From NCBI GenBank assembly GCA_036852015.1, contig JAANDG010000235.1, forward strand, positions 124,001-188,000: a stretch of DNA of 64,000 nt, written 5' to 3'. Below, piece by piece: positions 11,732 through 23,628 of this stretch. The DNA is from Pelodera strongyloides. Taxonomy: Eukaryota > Nematoda > Chromadorea > Rhabditida > Rhabditidae. A model generated the notes under the pieces. The model was given only the letters and a program-made list of their open reading frames with translations, was not told where the DNA came from and did no database searches. Each line of letters starts with the position of its first letter. Within the stretch, counting starts at the first letter, position 1. A program made the translations under genes and the position numbers.

Positions 11732-13149
11732 AAAGACACATATTACTATATGGGAAAAGCTTGATTTAAAGAGTAAAGCAATCCAAGAATTGCCTGTTTG
11801 TATTCACACACTGTACAATTGTTATTAATGTTGGTTCACTGAAACGGAAAAGATACAGCATGTTTTTATAAGCACAAAAAACGTTGAATTATATGTGTTT
11901 TCTAAAAAATTCCCCCAAACATGATGAAAAGTGATTAAAAAAAGAAAACTGAATACGAGATTTTTCGTAATGTTGTATCCATTTCCGAACCTGTTAGTTA
12001 TTACAGCTAGTTCTCGCAACGCTCCTTAATTCACGCAGCAGTTCACATCTTCAGAAATGTAGGTTTGGCGAGGCACTCATTGAGCAGAACCTGTAAGATG
12101 GTATTTAATATCAGGCTGTCTTGGTGGCCGCGTGCCAATATTTTCAATTATCAGGAATCAACTGGAAAATCAAAGCATACGTAATATTTCCAAAAATGAT
12201 TCGACAAAAAATGCACGAATGAAGCCACTCGTGTATTTATTTATATTTAAATGAAAAACTCTTAATCAAGGAGATTCACTCACCAATTCATGCCTATTTG
12301 GCTCAATATGGATTCCTCAAGAGAGGAGAAAGCAGAGTAATCGTCGATTGATTGAACGACCACGCGGCGAGAAATGGCGTAGTACTCAGTTGGTCTCCAA
12401 ACTGAAATAAAAGGTAAGTCAGAGGTAAATTAGCGGGATCGTTTTCGGTTTCGGAAGCGCAAGCTTTAGAATCACCACAGTTTATGTTCAGAATGGGCAT
12501 TCCTACAAAATTACAAACCCGCCAACCCTAGGACGCAAATTTCTGCGTTTCTTGTAGTAGTACTAAGACAGTCGTTGTCAGACAAGTAAAAAGTTAATAG
12601 TGAAACATCCTTATGTATCCTTAATAAGAAAATTAAAAAGTTAATAGTGAAACATCCTTATGTATCCTTAATAAGGGTTCATTCATTGTTATTGTATATA
12701 CTGAAACAATCAGCAAAAACCAGCTGCAACCCGAACTATACATAATTCAGCGCAAATTATTGAATGCCACATTTACACCCTTAAACCATCGCACTTCTTG
12801 AGGCTGAACCTCCCTTGCGCCCGATATTGTGTATATTTCTTCTTTTGTCCCCGCTATTTCACTAAAATTTCCGTTTTTATGCAATATACAATGCTTGCAG
12901 AAAGTATCCGTCAAAATGCGCCATGTCAATTCAAGTTTTTTTTTGAACTGTATACGTTGAAAAAGCGTCATGGTTTTAAATCAGTTACAGTCTTACATTT
13001 TTCGTATTTCCCTCATGGTAATGACGGGTTGGTGCATCAAAGCGGGCACCAACTTGAAGTAGTTGTATGTTGAGGCACATGTGTCTAAAGAAGTGATTTT
13101 TTAGAACCATATTGAAATAAAACTGAAATAAAAAGGCATTGTTATTATC
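11732..13149. other. Intergenic, with a 47-bp tandem duplication
   Basis: No supported gene. Two near-identical 47-bp copies lie at 12587-12633 and 12634-12676, sharing aacatccttatgtatcctta. Confidence 0.5.
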
Positions 13150-14080
13150 TTTGGTTGTAAAGTTTTATGAGAGATCAAATAAAACTGTAAATTATCAAGT
13201 TAGTAATTTATGCGCTAGTAAGACAAACGGGACAAACGCCAAAAAAAAGACAAACCTTTCTCGTCCTGCCATACATAGGAATAAGTGACGATGGCGGCGG
13301 CATTTCTGTTGGCCATTCGAATTGTGCCTTCAGCGGTTTAGCACATTGCTCAATAAGTAAAAAAATATCAGATAACATAATTGATTATTGATTATTAGTT
13401 GCTTACCTTTTCAACCAAAACGATGATATTTCGGTTGTCTAACTGCATATAATGTAAATTCTACGTCCTGAGCCTTATTTCGTCCACAATTTAACAATAC
13501 CCACAGTGGGTGGTGTTCCCCACACTGCTCCATATTACTTGTGAGAAGAATACATCCGGAGCACCTTGAAATAAAATGTTAACAACTTCGAAATAAAATG
13601 TTGACAACTTCGAAATAAAATCGATTCAGGCTTTCGGAGTTCCTGACTTGTGTCTTTGTTATTTTCGGGTGAAATTTTTTACGTGAGGACAAATAAAACT
13701 ATAAGCTACGCAATCTAGGCCAGCCCAGAAAGCTGAATAAATAACAAAAAAAAAGGAATACACACCTTTTCATCCTTCCATGGGAGTAAGCGGTTCACGG
13801 AAGACGTCTGCTGTTGGCCATCCGAATTGTGCAATCAGAGTACATCCCATGCTCAATAAGTAAGAAATACCGGATGTCATAACTAACTGATTAATGGCTG
13901 CGTAACCTTCTTAGCGTAAATTTAACGGGGATGCTTCAGTTAGCTTACTGCAAATAATATAAATTCTACGTCTTTGTTAGATCTCTTTCGTCGAATTATA
14001 ACAGTACCCACAGTGGGTGGTGCTCCCCACACAGCTCTAGTTGTCTTAGTGGCCGAAAGCATCCGGAGTAGAGTTTCCAT
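13150..14080. repeat. Diverged tandem duplication, about 530 bp apart
   Basis: Two related segments follow each other, roughly 13150-13560 and 13680-14070. Shared landmarks are caaataaaact, gttggccat(t/c)cgaattgtgc, gctcaataagtaa and acccacagtgggtggtg(t/c)tccccaca. They are separated by short direct repeats of acttcgaaataaaatgttga. Function unknown; both copies could carry an exon on the minus strand, but no frame is conserved clearly. Confidence 0.65.
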
Positions 14081-14326
14081 TGAATGCCTTTCTAAATAAC
14101 ACAAAAAACGTTAATCATTATAGTTAATCATTTACGAAACCCAATATAGAAAGGAACTTGAAAATAGAGAAAAGATACACCAACGAGATTTTAGTCGCTC
14201 TGCTCTTGCCCAGCACTGCGGAGAAGCAAGAACTAATCGATTTTAACTTTTTTTTATAAAACAACACCAAAAACAAAAACATGTTCAGTTGCCTTTTTTT
14301 GCTTTTGGATGGATTTTTTTGTATAG

Positions 14327-14520
14327 GTGATTTAAAAAAGATGCGCCCTGAGTACGCTAAAATTACGTTGGCCAACATAATTGAGCGTACCACACCGGGA
14401 GACTTGTTTAACACTGTCACAACATGTCACAGACGTTTCCAGCAGGAACGAATGTTACACGCTAGGTGCTTTATTTCCGAAAAAGTAAAGCACGAAAAAT
14501 ATTTTTGGAAGGAGACTCAG
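14327..14520 (+). CDS. Possible internal exon, unknown protein
   Basis: The stretch lies between a T-rich acceptor (ttttttgtatag) and the donor-like CAG|gtgcgc. It is open for about 64 codons, beginning DLKKMRPEYAKITLANIIER and ending KYFWKETQ. The composition is mixed and helical rather than repeat-like, which makes a real exon plausible. Neighbouring exons were not found, and a weakly similar stretch follows at about 14690-14770. No family recognised. Confidence 0.35.
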
Positions 14521-15039
14521 GTGCGCTAAATTAATTCGGCCGAAATAACTTAGCGCATCCAACATAACATAGCAGTGTGTCTGCGCCAAAGAAGTTTAAC
14601 ACGAGCACATTAAATTAGCCATTTCCAAATAGACTAACGTGAAGAAAATAGAAAAAAAACGAGTGAGGCAAACTTGATTAATTTGAGCGCGCCAAAACGC
14701 ATATCTTCCGCAGCTTCCAGCAGAAACTGTGGAAAGATTACACGTATTGAACATTTTTTGGAGGCATTTTTTGGATGTGCTTTAAAGATAATTAACTTAT
14801 CTGTTTCATTCCCGTTGTTAATGCATTTTCATTGTTCATCGAAAGGAAGAAATCGTGCTGAATATGTAAAACTTGGTAAGTTTATGATAAAGGTTGACAT
14901 TTGCTAAACTATTACAGTTGCCTATTTTCACATGTCATTAAATACTATTAATAGGAGAAAAGCGCGGATAGTAAAAAAAATTAACATACCACTATACAGG
15001 TCCATTGGGCTGGAACTCGCACCTACTTCCACCTAAAAA

Positions 15040-15360
15040 CATACGCACCTGACCCACCCACACCCACTACACCCCCTACACGCCCTACACCCCCTACACC
15101 CCCTACACCCCCTACACCCCCTACACCCCCTACACCCCCCCTACACCCCCCTACACCCCTACACCCCCTACAACCCCCTACACCCCTACACCCCCTACAC
15201 CCCCTACACCCCTACTACACCCCCTACACCCCCTACACCCCTACACCCCTACACCCCCTACACCCCCTACCCCCTACACCCCCTACACCCCTAAACCCCC
15301 CTACACCCCCCTACACCCCCTACACCCCACACCCCTACACCCCACTACACCCCCTACACC
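15040..15360. repeat. C-rich minisatellite (CTACACCCC)n
   Basis: About 30 units of a 9-bp repeat, CTACACCCC, with 7-10 bp variants. The minus strand is (GGGGTGTAG)n, with four or five consecutive G per unit, a strong G-quadruplex pattern. It does not match the nematode telomere unit TTAGGC. Confidence 0.95.
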
Positions 15361-15490
15361 GCCCCCCAAGCCCCCCCCCCCCAAAAAAAATCCCCAAAAG
15401 AATCCCCCCCCCCAAAGAATTCCCCCGCCCCCAAAGAACCATCCCCCCCCCCTCAAAGAACCATTCCCCCCCCCCCCTCCCTCAAGAACC
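15361..15490. repeat. Poly-C/poly-A low-complexity tract
   Basis: Runs of 6-13 C alternate with short AAAGAA or AAAAAA runs, directly after the CTACACCCC array. Long homopolymers here may be affected by sequencing or assembly error. Confidence 0.9.
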
Positions 15491-15504
15491 ATCCCCCCAA
15501 AGAC

Positions 15505-16105
15505 ACAGTTTAGTGCCAACAAGAAAGTTATTGATTAAAAAAAACCTATTTACAGGAATATTAACTGAGAGTTTAGCGCCAACAAGAAAGTTAATGATAA
15601 AAACAAACTATTTACAGGAATATTCACAGAGAAGTTAATGTCAACAAGAAAGTTAATGAAAAGAACTGTTTACAGGAATATTCACAGAGAATTCAGTGCC
15701 AATAAGAAAGTTAATGATAAAATCAAACTATTTACAGGAATATTCACAGAGAAGTTAATGTCAACAAGAAAGTTAATGATAAAAAAAAACTATTTACAAG
15801 AAATATTTACAGAGAGTTTAGTGCCAACAAGAAAGTTATTGATTAAAAAAAACTATTTACAGGAATATTCACTGAGAGTTTAGTGCCCAACAAGAAAGTT
15901 AATGATAACAAAAAACTATTTACAGGAAATATTTACAAAGAAGTTAATGTCAACAAGAAAGTTAATGATAAAATGTGGCCAAAAAATTAATGATAGAAAA
16001 AACTATTTACAGGAATATTCACAGAGGTTAGTGTCAACAAAAGTTAGTGATAAATACATAAACTACAGGAATATTTACAGAGAGTTAGTGCCAACAAGAA
16101 AGTTT
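15505..16105 (+). repeat. 63-bp tandem array, about 10 copies
   Basis: The unit contains (g/a)t(g/t)(c/t)caacaagaaagtta, then atgataaaa, then ctatttacaggaatatt, then cacagag. Copies start near 15517, 15580, 15642, 15701, 15761, 15824, 15887, 15950, 16033 and 16091. The last few are degraded. The lysine-rich open frames here are repeat by-products. Confidence 0.95.
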
Positions 16106-16217
16106 CTTTGATACAACTCGATGGACATAATCAGTTCGGCTGCCTCGTAAGCTTCTGGGCGCTACGAACCTGCACGCTGACTCCTCGTTGTAGACCTTTT
16201 CACTTCTCATCAATCAG

Positions 16218-16735
16218 GTGCATGATGGTGTTTGGCCCATTGTTTGGTTGACACGATTGTCTTATGTCATTCCGCGCCATTGGCGACGCTCAGTTCACAT
16301 TGGAGCAAATGTCACGCGAACAGTGAATCCAATGTTGATGATCCGAACATGCGTCACATTAGCTTGTGCCGACGGGTTTGTAACGAACGATGAGGAGGAT
16401 GCTGTTGCAAGAAAAGTAGAATCGCGAGGTCTGTGAACCACACAGAACAGACACAGAGCGCACTGTCTTTTCAAATCTTCATGGCGATCAAGGGTGCACT
16501 CGGTGCCCAACTTTCCAACTTGCGTATACGATAGCCACCATACCAATTCTTGCTCTCCTTGGATGGAATAGCATATCTTTGATGACAAGGATAGTAGATT
16601 TTTCGCTAATACGCTCGATGTTGGCATTGAATGAACAGGCGTTGACCATAAACAAACGAAAATAGGAAAAATAGTAAAGTAGGAATTTTTTCGTGCGGCA
16701 ATGAGTTCTACATCAATATCCGATAGCTCACGCAA
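16218..16735. other. Open frames on both strands, coding strand undecided
   Basis: The plus strand is open 16218-16436 (72 codons, acidic end NDEEDAVARK). The minus strand is open 16295-16735 (146 codons, starting MRELSDIDVELIAARK). They overlap and neither has a known domain or a clear splice context. The minus-strand frame is one of the longest non-repeat frames in the window. I leave the choice open. Confidence 0.25.
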
Positions 16736-17052
16736 CTCAGGTGGGAATAGGGCATTGGATCATGAATCGAGTAATACCCAAATACAAGGGCTATTAGCAG
16801 ATCGCGAATTTGGAAACGAAAAGCCACTTTCCGAATTTAAAGGGAATGTCTGCCCGGTTTTACATGTTGGGCTCAACTAGCTTACATTTTGAAGATAAGC
16901 AACGTGAAAATAAAAATGAACAAAAAAAAACAATTCCAAATACCTCTAAAAAATCTTTCAATGTGGAATTTCGGTCATTTGCTCAAAAACAGCTATTTTT
17001 ACAAGAAACAGACCGTTGAATTCACGAGGCTGTTAAAAAGAGATAAAAAAGA

Positions 17053-17295
17053 GTGCCGGGTTATATCAACCGAACCCGCAGAAACGGTGCACCGACGTAC
17101 GGTTCATTTCTGAAGCCGAACGAACTGGCCTTTAAACTTCCCGGAGGCCAATTTTCTCGGGAAGCCGATTTATCTCCGCCGGTTTACCCAGCAACCAATT
17201 TTTACACCTTTGACGGGGTGGAGGGGTTCCGGGCCGGGATCGAACCAACGACCGGTGGCCTGGAGCAAGGCGCTTGCCACTGCACCACGCCCCCC
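17053..17295 (-). mobile_element. tRNA-derived SINE
   Basis: Read on the minus strand, the element starts with a tRNA-like head: an A box (TGGTGCAGTGG) and a B box (GGTTCGATCC) at tRNA spacing. A GC-rich, non-tRNA body of about 170 bp follows (gtaaaccggcggagataaat and onward) and ends near a T-rich tract at 17053. The tRNA cloverleaf is imperfect, as in a SINE head rather than a tRNA gene. The GC content and sharp borders contrast with the AT-rich flanks. Confidence 0.7.
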
Positions 17296-17691
17296 TGACG
17301 ATGCTTTTAGTCAGCAATAAAAGAGGAGGGCGGATATAGAAACGAGATGAAAGGTACATACTAAACCGCGTTATAGCGCGATTTTTTCTACGTTATTTTG
17401 TGGCAGCGCATTGTTGAATGTTGAATGTGGCTTTACAGAAGGAGCTCAGGATATGTAAATCCACAATCCAATCCCATGAAAATGTGGTCAATTTCCGTTG
17501 GTAGTTTTCACAACCTCTCGCTTATCATTGATTTCTGGAGATGGCGTTCTCATAATTCGCAGAATCGCAGAGCGCATGCACACAATACAAGAAATTTACG
17601 TCATAGATGTTCTCTCGTGAACCTGACCCTTTAACCTCGTCTGCATTTTTGTCAGATGACACGGAACATGTCGGCAAAACATCTACCGACG
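17296..17691. other. Intergenic
   Basis: No supported gene; only short frames of ordinary composition. Confidence 0.45.
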
Positions 17692-18081
17692 TTATCTTAA
17701 AGAATTACGCCAATGTGCTAGTAATGAACCATGGCCTGCAATTGTGTCACAATTTCGTTCATTACGAAACGGACTAATCGTTGGTTCCCGTATATAAACT
17801 AGCACTATCGCAATATGCCGCTCAGGACATACTTTGTCTACAGGAAACATGATGTGTGGGACATTAATGATATCATGCAAAGTAACAAAATCACCGGTGA
17901 GCTCATCTTCACTGAATACAACCAAGGGTTCGGGCAAGTTGCCCAAAGATAAAGCAGCGACGATGCTGGACAGCAGAGAACTTGTTTTGTGAAACTGTAG
18001 AAATTTCAAAAGCCACCGTAGCAGATTTGTCCCTAAGAAACAAACCGGCAATGTGCGCCGCTTGGGTTGCCGGTGTTGCAA
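17692..18081 (-). CDS. Hypothetical 129-codon open frame
   Basis: The minus strand is open for 129 codons, with a hydrophobic, leucine-rich N-terminal part and a later acidic stretch (SEDELTGDF). The plus strand over 17814-17951 is also open for 45 codons and looks protein-like (TYFVYRKHDVWDIND). One of the two is a shadow. No known domain on either strand. Confidence 0.25.
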   Translation of the reverse strand: MQHRQPKRRTLPVCFLGTNLLRWLLKFLQFHKTSSLLSSIVAALSLGNLPEPLVVFSEDELTGDFVTLHDIINVPHIMFPVDKVCPERHIAIVLVYIREPTISPFRNERNCDTIAGHGSLLAHWRNSLR

Positions 18082-18505
18082 GGAGCGGCGAGCTTCAGAC
18101 GATCAATCGTCCACAGATGTAAGCTAGCGATGTCACCATAAAATGAGGCACCTAACTAATTCACATGGAAGGGAATGGCAAGGGAGGAATTTCCCCACTG
18201 TACGACCCATGAGACGTATGAGAAGTTTCACCTTGGGAAGAAACAGGATTTAAGGTTACAACCCAACCATCGTCGGCTACTCATTTCTCACTGAAATTGC
18301 AATACTGCAAAGAGCAGTGGAACCACACATGTTTTATAATTCTAAGCATGGATTTCATGAAAGAAGGCAGATAGTCGGAAAAAAACTGTCATTTTAATTG
18401 CCAACTGAGGCAAACGCAGGAAGAATATGCTTTGGTGAGAACAGGCTGGTTTCCACTCTGCATGTCGCGTAAAGAAGCAAGTGAGTACATTCGCTCTACC
18501 AACTC

Positions 18506-18893
18506 ATGCTTAGAAAGCGAAGTCCGAATTTTTCACGACGACCAAAGCGATTTGATGAGGGAGAAATACCGTATATCGTTTTAGCTGATCAAAAGTTAAC
18601 CTTCGTCAACTACTACTGTGACCTATGTCGAAACACTTCCAACAGAAAAGGACATGCCGCGTTCAAGTTAATGAGCAAGTTGATCCTTTCTCGGGAAACA
18701 TGAATAAAATTGTTGCACACCAAATCCTACGTCGGCAGGGTGCCGGATTTTGGGCTCGAACCTCTACGCAGAGTTGATGTGATTGAAGATTCACCTTCAC
18801 GCGAGCTTAATATAGGTGACTTCCCGGAGGAAGCAAAAGGAAATCAGCGAACAGTAACCAAATATCGAACAGTGACTGCGAAATAGCTCTCCA
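18506..18893 (+). pseudogene. Exon fragments, duplicated downstream
   Basis: A 65-codon frame (18506-18703) contains a CDLC pair and basic residues. From about 18720 a second frame is open for some 55 codons (PDFGLEPLRRVDVIED) and ends with TAG at 18886. The block containing FGLEP is repeated at about 19350-19450, where the matching frame stops early. The flanking block ending ggcatctcattg is also repeated (near 19060 and 19905). The region is a diverged duplication of roughly 700-800 bp. Function unknown. Confidence 0.35.
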
Positions 18894-19344
18894 AAGCAAA
18901 GTCAACAATGAAGTATTGGCCTGCTGCGAATCACCGAACTACATGGTGCCTTCCTACTACTAAACCATTCCCAAAAGCTCTGAGGAGATTATGGCGCCGT
19001 GCTGAATGAAAATGTTAAGGAGATTTATGAGTAAACACAACTATACAAAACAAAGCGCCGGCATCTCATTGCCTGTAAAGCCGGTAGTCAGCAACTGCCG
19101 TAAAGCCGTTAGTGCTAATTGTACAATGTACCGCATAATCGCATTGCTACATTGCCGGTAACCGCAAAAGTTGCCGCACGCCCAGGAGCACCGCAAAAAG
19201 AGACAAAACACAGAAAACCACAGCACGGTGACACCACGATGACTGCAAAATGTTTGCGTGCACCGCACGGTGGCAAAAACATAGCTTCACCAGACTGCAG
19301 ATGCATTTATGTTATTGTGATCAACGTTAGTTCTTAATCGCGAA

Positions 19345-19945
19345 ACGTGAAGAAAAGCCTCGCACTCGAAATCCTACGGCGGCATCGGGCCGGATTTTGG
19401 ACTTGAACCTATACTCAGACAGTTCATGTGATTGAACGTTCACGCTCACTGAGCGGCAACCTGGAGAAACAGCGATCGAGCAAAGCATGTTGAAATAACG
19501 TTCCAAAACAGATTTGACACTGACATGTTGACAGTGACAAGTGCTGTACTCTACGGTTCCATCCTTCTCGTAAATCATTCCAAATGCAACTGTGAGGATT
19601 TTTAGGCTCGGTGATGACGTCCGTCGACAAGAGAGAGACGTTAAATTGAAGACGCCAAACAACAACAAAAAAAAAACAAGTTAAATGCACCAGTCAGACG
19701 CAAGTTTAATTTGTTTTTGCTGTCGGAAGACCGGAATGTAGGATAACTCTAGGAAAACAATTGCCAGGAATCGCGTAGCTTAACGCGGATGCAACAGCAC
19801 CATAACCCTGCAGTATGTACGTCCGTGTAAACAAGCCTGACGAGTTATTATATAAAAAATAAAGAATCACAAGTGAACAGCTGGACTAACAAAACCAAGC
19901 CCCGGCATCTCATTGACCATAAAGGCGGTACTTCGTCTGCCAAAA
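19345..19945 (+). pseudogene. Second, more decayed copy of the 18.7-19.1 kb block
   Basis: It shares gaaatcctacg(t/g)cggc, gccggattttgg and cggcatctcattg with the upstream copy, in the same order. The frame homologous to PDFGLEP ends at a TGA soon after. Confidence 0.5.
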
Positions 19946-21941
19946 CACGTAGACAACAAGCAACAATAGGAAAAAACGGTAGAAAAGTCTCTTCTCGTCA
20001 TCCTGTTTTATCAGCCGGTAGAATTCATTTCACACGGAATATGGGCATTGAACGCCCTTCGTGAATCTGTACACGAAATGATTGTGGACAGGATAGTAGT
20101 CACTAAAAGAAAAAAGCAAAGAAAAAAAAAGAAAAAAAGGAAAGTGATGCAATGAGAGAGAACGGAGAGTGTGAGAAATTGCTCTATGAGAGGCTTACAC
20201 TCTTTTTTTTTAAAGATGTAGATAAAAAATTAATCAATGAAGGGAAAAAGCAATACATTGAACCAGATAGGAAACCGAAGATATATAACAAACTAAACAC
20301 GAACCAATTAACGACCTTTGCGGTATGATCAAACCATAAAATAGTTTGGAGAAGACCATACACCAACTGCTATTGTCAATACCCCAGCGGAAACCCTAGT
20401 TCTCAACAGCAAGACCATCATTTGAATTTTTCAAAAAAATTAAAATAAAAATAAAAATAAACAAATAAATATGTATTATGTTCAACGACGCATCACGACG
20501 GTAGTCATGTTATAAGGAAGCATTTTAAAGGGAAACTTTAAAGGATCTCAATTCTGAACTAGCCAGATAATTAACTGCACAAGGTCCCAATTTTCTGTGA
20601 CGGTCATTAAAATAAAAATAATACACCGAGGAAACTTGGCCCTTGACCGAAAGAGGTGGGCACCACTTCTCTTTTCATAAGCCGAAAGTTACTGTAGAGA
20701 TACAAAAAAAATGAGACGATTGTCTCCTTTGAAGACACATGGCAAGGCGTAGGCCAAAAAAACAAACCTCGGCCTACCACTTGCCAAAGCTATGGAAGAA
20801 AACACAAAACAAGCGGAGCGAGAGGAGCAAACGAGCGGAGCAAAAATATTACATGTTTTGCAACGTTCTCGCTCTTTAGAATAACCAAAAAATATATGCG
20901 CTCTAAGCAAGCGCCTGCTTTGCTTTGACGAAAATAAAGAGGAAAAAAAAAAAATAAAAACTGGAAGCAAAAAAAAGTCTTCCCAAAAAAGCCTGCTTCT
21001 AGCATCAAAAAATAGTATCAAGTAAGCTTCAGAAGCTTCAGAATACAAAAATATGAACACAATAAAAAAGGAAACGCACAGAATATCCATATACTTCGCT
21101 TCAAGACTTTGTACCGGATCAGTAGGACACCAGAGTATATTCCACCCAATCGAAGAAACGAAAGGTTCTACGTTGCTCCCGTTCTACGTTGCTCCCGGTG
21201 TGGTTCCGTTTGCACCTTAAACTATATAAAATGGAACAAGACAGTTATATGAAAATTCTGAAAAAAGAACATTACTATAGCAGCCCGTGAAAATTACAGA
21301 AAACAAATGAGGAGAAACAGCTGGATGTTATTTTACTAACCGGAAATCCTGTTTCTTTCCAACTACACGATTCGGATGATTACAAGCGTATCTCCGAGGA
21401 AAGCGCTTTCTTTGGTTCGGTGACGTTGGACATCGAATGATGTTCGGCATAATCCCGATCGAACCATGCTACGACATTCCAAATATTTCCCTGAAAGTTA
21501 AGATAGGTAAGAATTATGTTTCAGGTAAAGTTCAAGTGCTAGCGAGAACTTTAACCAGTTCTCACCTTCATTCTTCAACGATCCATTCTAGTCTTCCCTA
21601 CGCGAAGATTGAAAACGCTTCGAGTAAACGAAAGGCACAAAAGCTCCTAACATCTGGAACAAGATGCCACGTTCGTTGTCTCGTGCACTAGAATATAAGC
21701 ATATTGTTTACACTATGTAATAATTCAAGATTTTCGTCATGATGCCACCCACATATTGCTTGCTTAGTTGGATACACTTACAGAGTAAGTTGATGACCGA
21801 ATAAAACACAAATCACTAGAACAATCCTAGGCATATTTATACGACAAATCCCGAAAATTATCCGCACTTCCTATTTATTACCTTAAGAACCATATAAGAC
21901 CTAGGGCTAGTCACATTTCATATTTATCTGTCGGTGCTTAC
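19946..21941. other. Intergenic, A-rich
   Basis: No supported gene. Low-complexity A/AAAT tracts occur at 20100-20140 and 20430-20475. The 133-codon minus-strand frame over 20689-21090 is Phe/Leu/Ser-rich because it reads the A-rich strand backwards, so I do not call it. Confidence 0.5.
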
Positions 21942-22567
21942 CTTAAGTTCACGTCGAACCAGAACGATGTAGAGACCAAAATAATCGAGGGCGCTCACAA
22001 TCAAAGCTCTTCACAGTCCCCCAACTTTCAAGTGCTTGTTGCGGACCTGCAAAAATTGAGTCATTGATTGGCGACAAAAGACAACAACTAACGCTTTGTA
22101 TTTATAAATTTTATATTTACCTTTTATTATATCGATCCGTATGTGTCTATTTGTCCGTTTTGCGATCCAGTTGAACTTCACTCGTGATGTCGTTCGCGTT
22201 ACCTCAGAATTTGGTTTTTTTCGCAGCACATCGGGTCACTGCAATAAAAGTGACTTATGAGAATAAGGGTTAACGTACTAGCTCCATTCGCAAAAGCACT
22301 TAGTATTTGCAAACAATGACTAGGATACGCAAAACAAACCGCTAAATTTGTCAAATGAGCACAGGAAAACGCCGGATATTCATTCAGGAGTGGAGAGTAG
22401 AGCACTACGCGTAGAAAAGATTCAGGAACATTGCTTCACATTGACAAAGCAGAATACTTCCTGCAAGCGACCAATTAAGCATATATGTATAGATATAACA
22501 CAATTATTGGCTATTATCTTACTTCGCATTCTCAACAAGGCACACAATGCAAGAGATGGGAACATAC

Positions 22568-23628
22568 CTTGTGTTTGAGCAGTTGGAACCGAGCTGAAGA
22601 AACTCGCTTTTGAACATGGGCAGATGAGCCATAGATCTGGCATTGTCGTGCTGCATTTGGACGGCAACCGTCGAAAGTTGCTCCGCACTGGCCTAGAAAT
22701 AATGGATAAATGATCTATAAATAGGATATAACCAACGGGCTAAGAGCTTTTTTTTCTATAATATATTTCTTCCATTTCGTTCTCAGTGTCCACAATATTA
22801 GTATATTTGCATGTTATATAGACTGACCGTTTCTCCAACTTTCGTTCCAAAAAGTGCTCGTCCATTTCAAACAAACAGCTTATACCCTGCGGATGTAGCT
22901 TTCCAGTCTGCTCGTACAGTGAGTAGATTGACCTCAGAAAGGGCTCCCTGAATTATATTACTTAATTCGCATTATCCTCAAAAATGCTCTCACACTAACA
23001 AAGATCTTGTGAATAAAGTCATTATACAGCAGACGACTAGTTCACATTTAATATTTATGTGTTGTAGACTTACCTTAAGTTCACGTCATACAAAATCGTA
23101 GAGGACAAAAAGAACCGACGGCGCTCGCGAACAAAACGATTCACAGTCCCCCAACCTTGAATTGCTTGTTGTAGTCCTGCAAAAATTGAGTCTCTGATTT
23201 ACTGTAAAAGAACACAACTAATGTTTAGCTTTTATATGTCTTATATTTACCTTTGCCATATCGATCCGTATTAATGACTCTTCATCCGTTTTGAGCTACT
23301 GTAAGAAAGAAGTCTCGAGTCCGAACGCGTTGACATCAAATCATATTTGAAGCCCACAACTCAATCGATGGTGTTATGCATTTGGTAAGAAACCTTCATG
23401 CCGAAACTCTGAAACAACACATAAACACATGAACTTGGCTTGGTAACGACCACACTTTTGCAGAAATCGCCCGTTGTAGACAACAACTTATTTTTGTTCT
23501 AGTCTGAGAGGTTAAGACCAAAGCAAACTTTATGGAGCTGAAATGAAACAGAAGAATTACCTTTCCGAACAGTCAATAATTTCCAGAAAATAGGACACAT
23601 TCATCAAAACTTCTGGTGCAAGCCAATC
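22568..23628 (-). pseudogene. Best-preserved copy of the array gene, unknown protein
   Basis: Four open exon-like modules lie in order on the minus strand. D is 23561-23628, starting DWLAPEVLMNVSYFLEIIDC. B is 23074-23176: LQQAIQGWGT, then FVRERRRFF. A is 22828-22947: EPFLRSIYSLYEQTGK, then MDEHFLERKLEK. C is 22568-22692, in one frame ASAEQLSTVAVQMQHDNAR. B and A splice in matching phase through gtaag and a ttcag acceptor 126 bp apart, giving DVNL-R-EPFL. From A to C the phase fits only the less protein-like frame, and the segment between D and B contains stops. The copy is therefore probably decaying, or some boundaries are wrong. The charged helical composition suggests a soluble protein. 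I recognise no family. Confidence 0.45.

Noticed and set aside
15040..15360. Internal telomere tract
   Set aside because: The unit CTACACCCC does not match the nematode TTAGGC repeat, and the array is followed by poly-C rather than subtelomeric structure.
15638..16111. Repeat-protein open frames in the 63-bp array
   Set aside because: A period near 63 keeps the frame open by chance; stops and length variants interrupt it and there is no codon-level conservation.
20689..21090. 133-codon minus-strand frame with hydrophobic runs suggesting a membrane protein
   Set aside because: Phe/Leu richness comes from reading A-rich sequence on the opposite strand; no conserved pattern or splice context.
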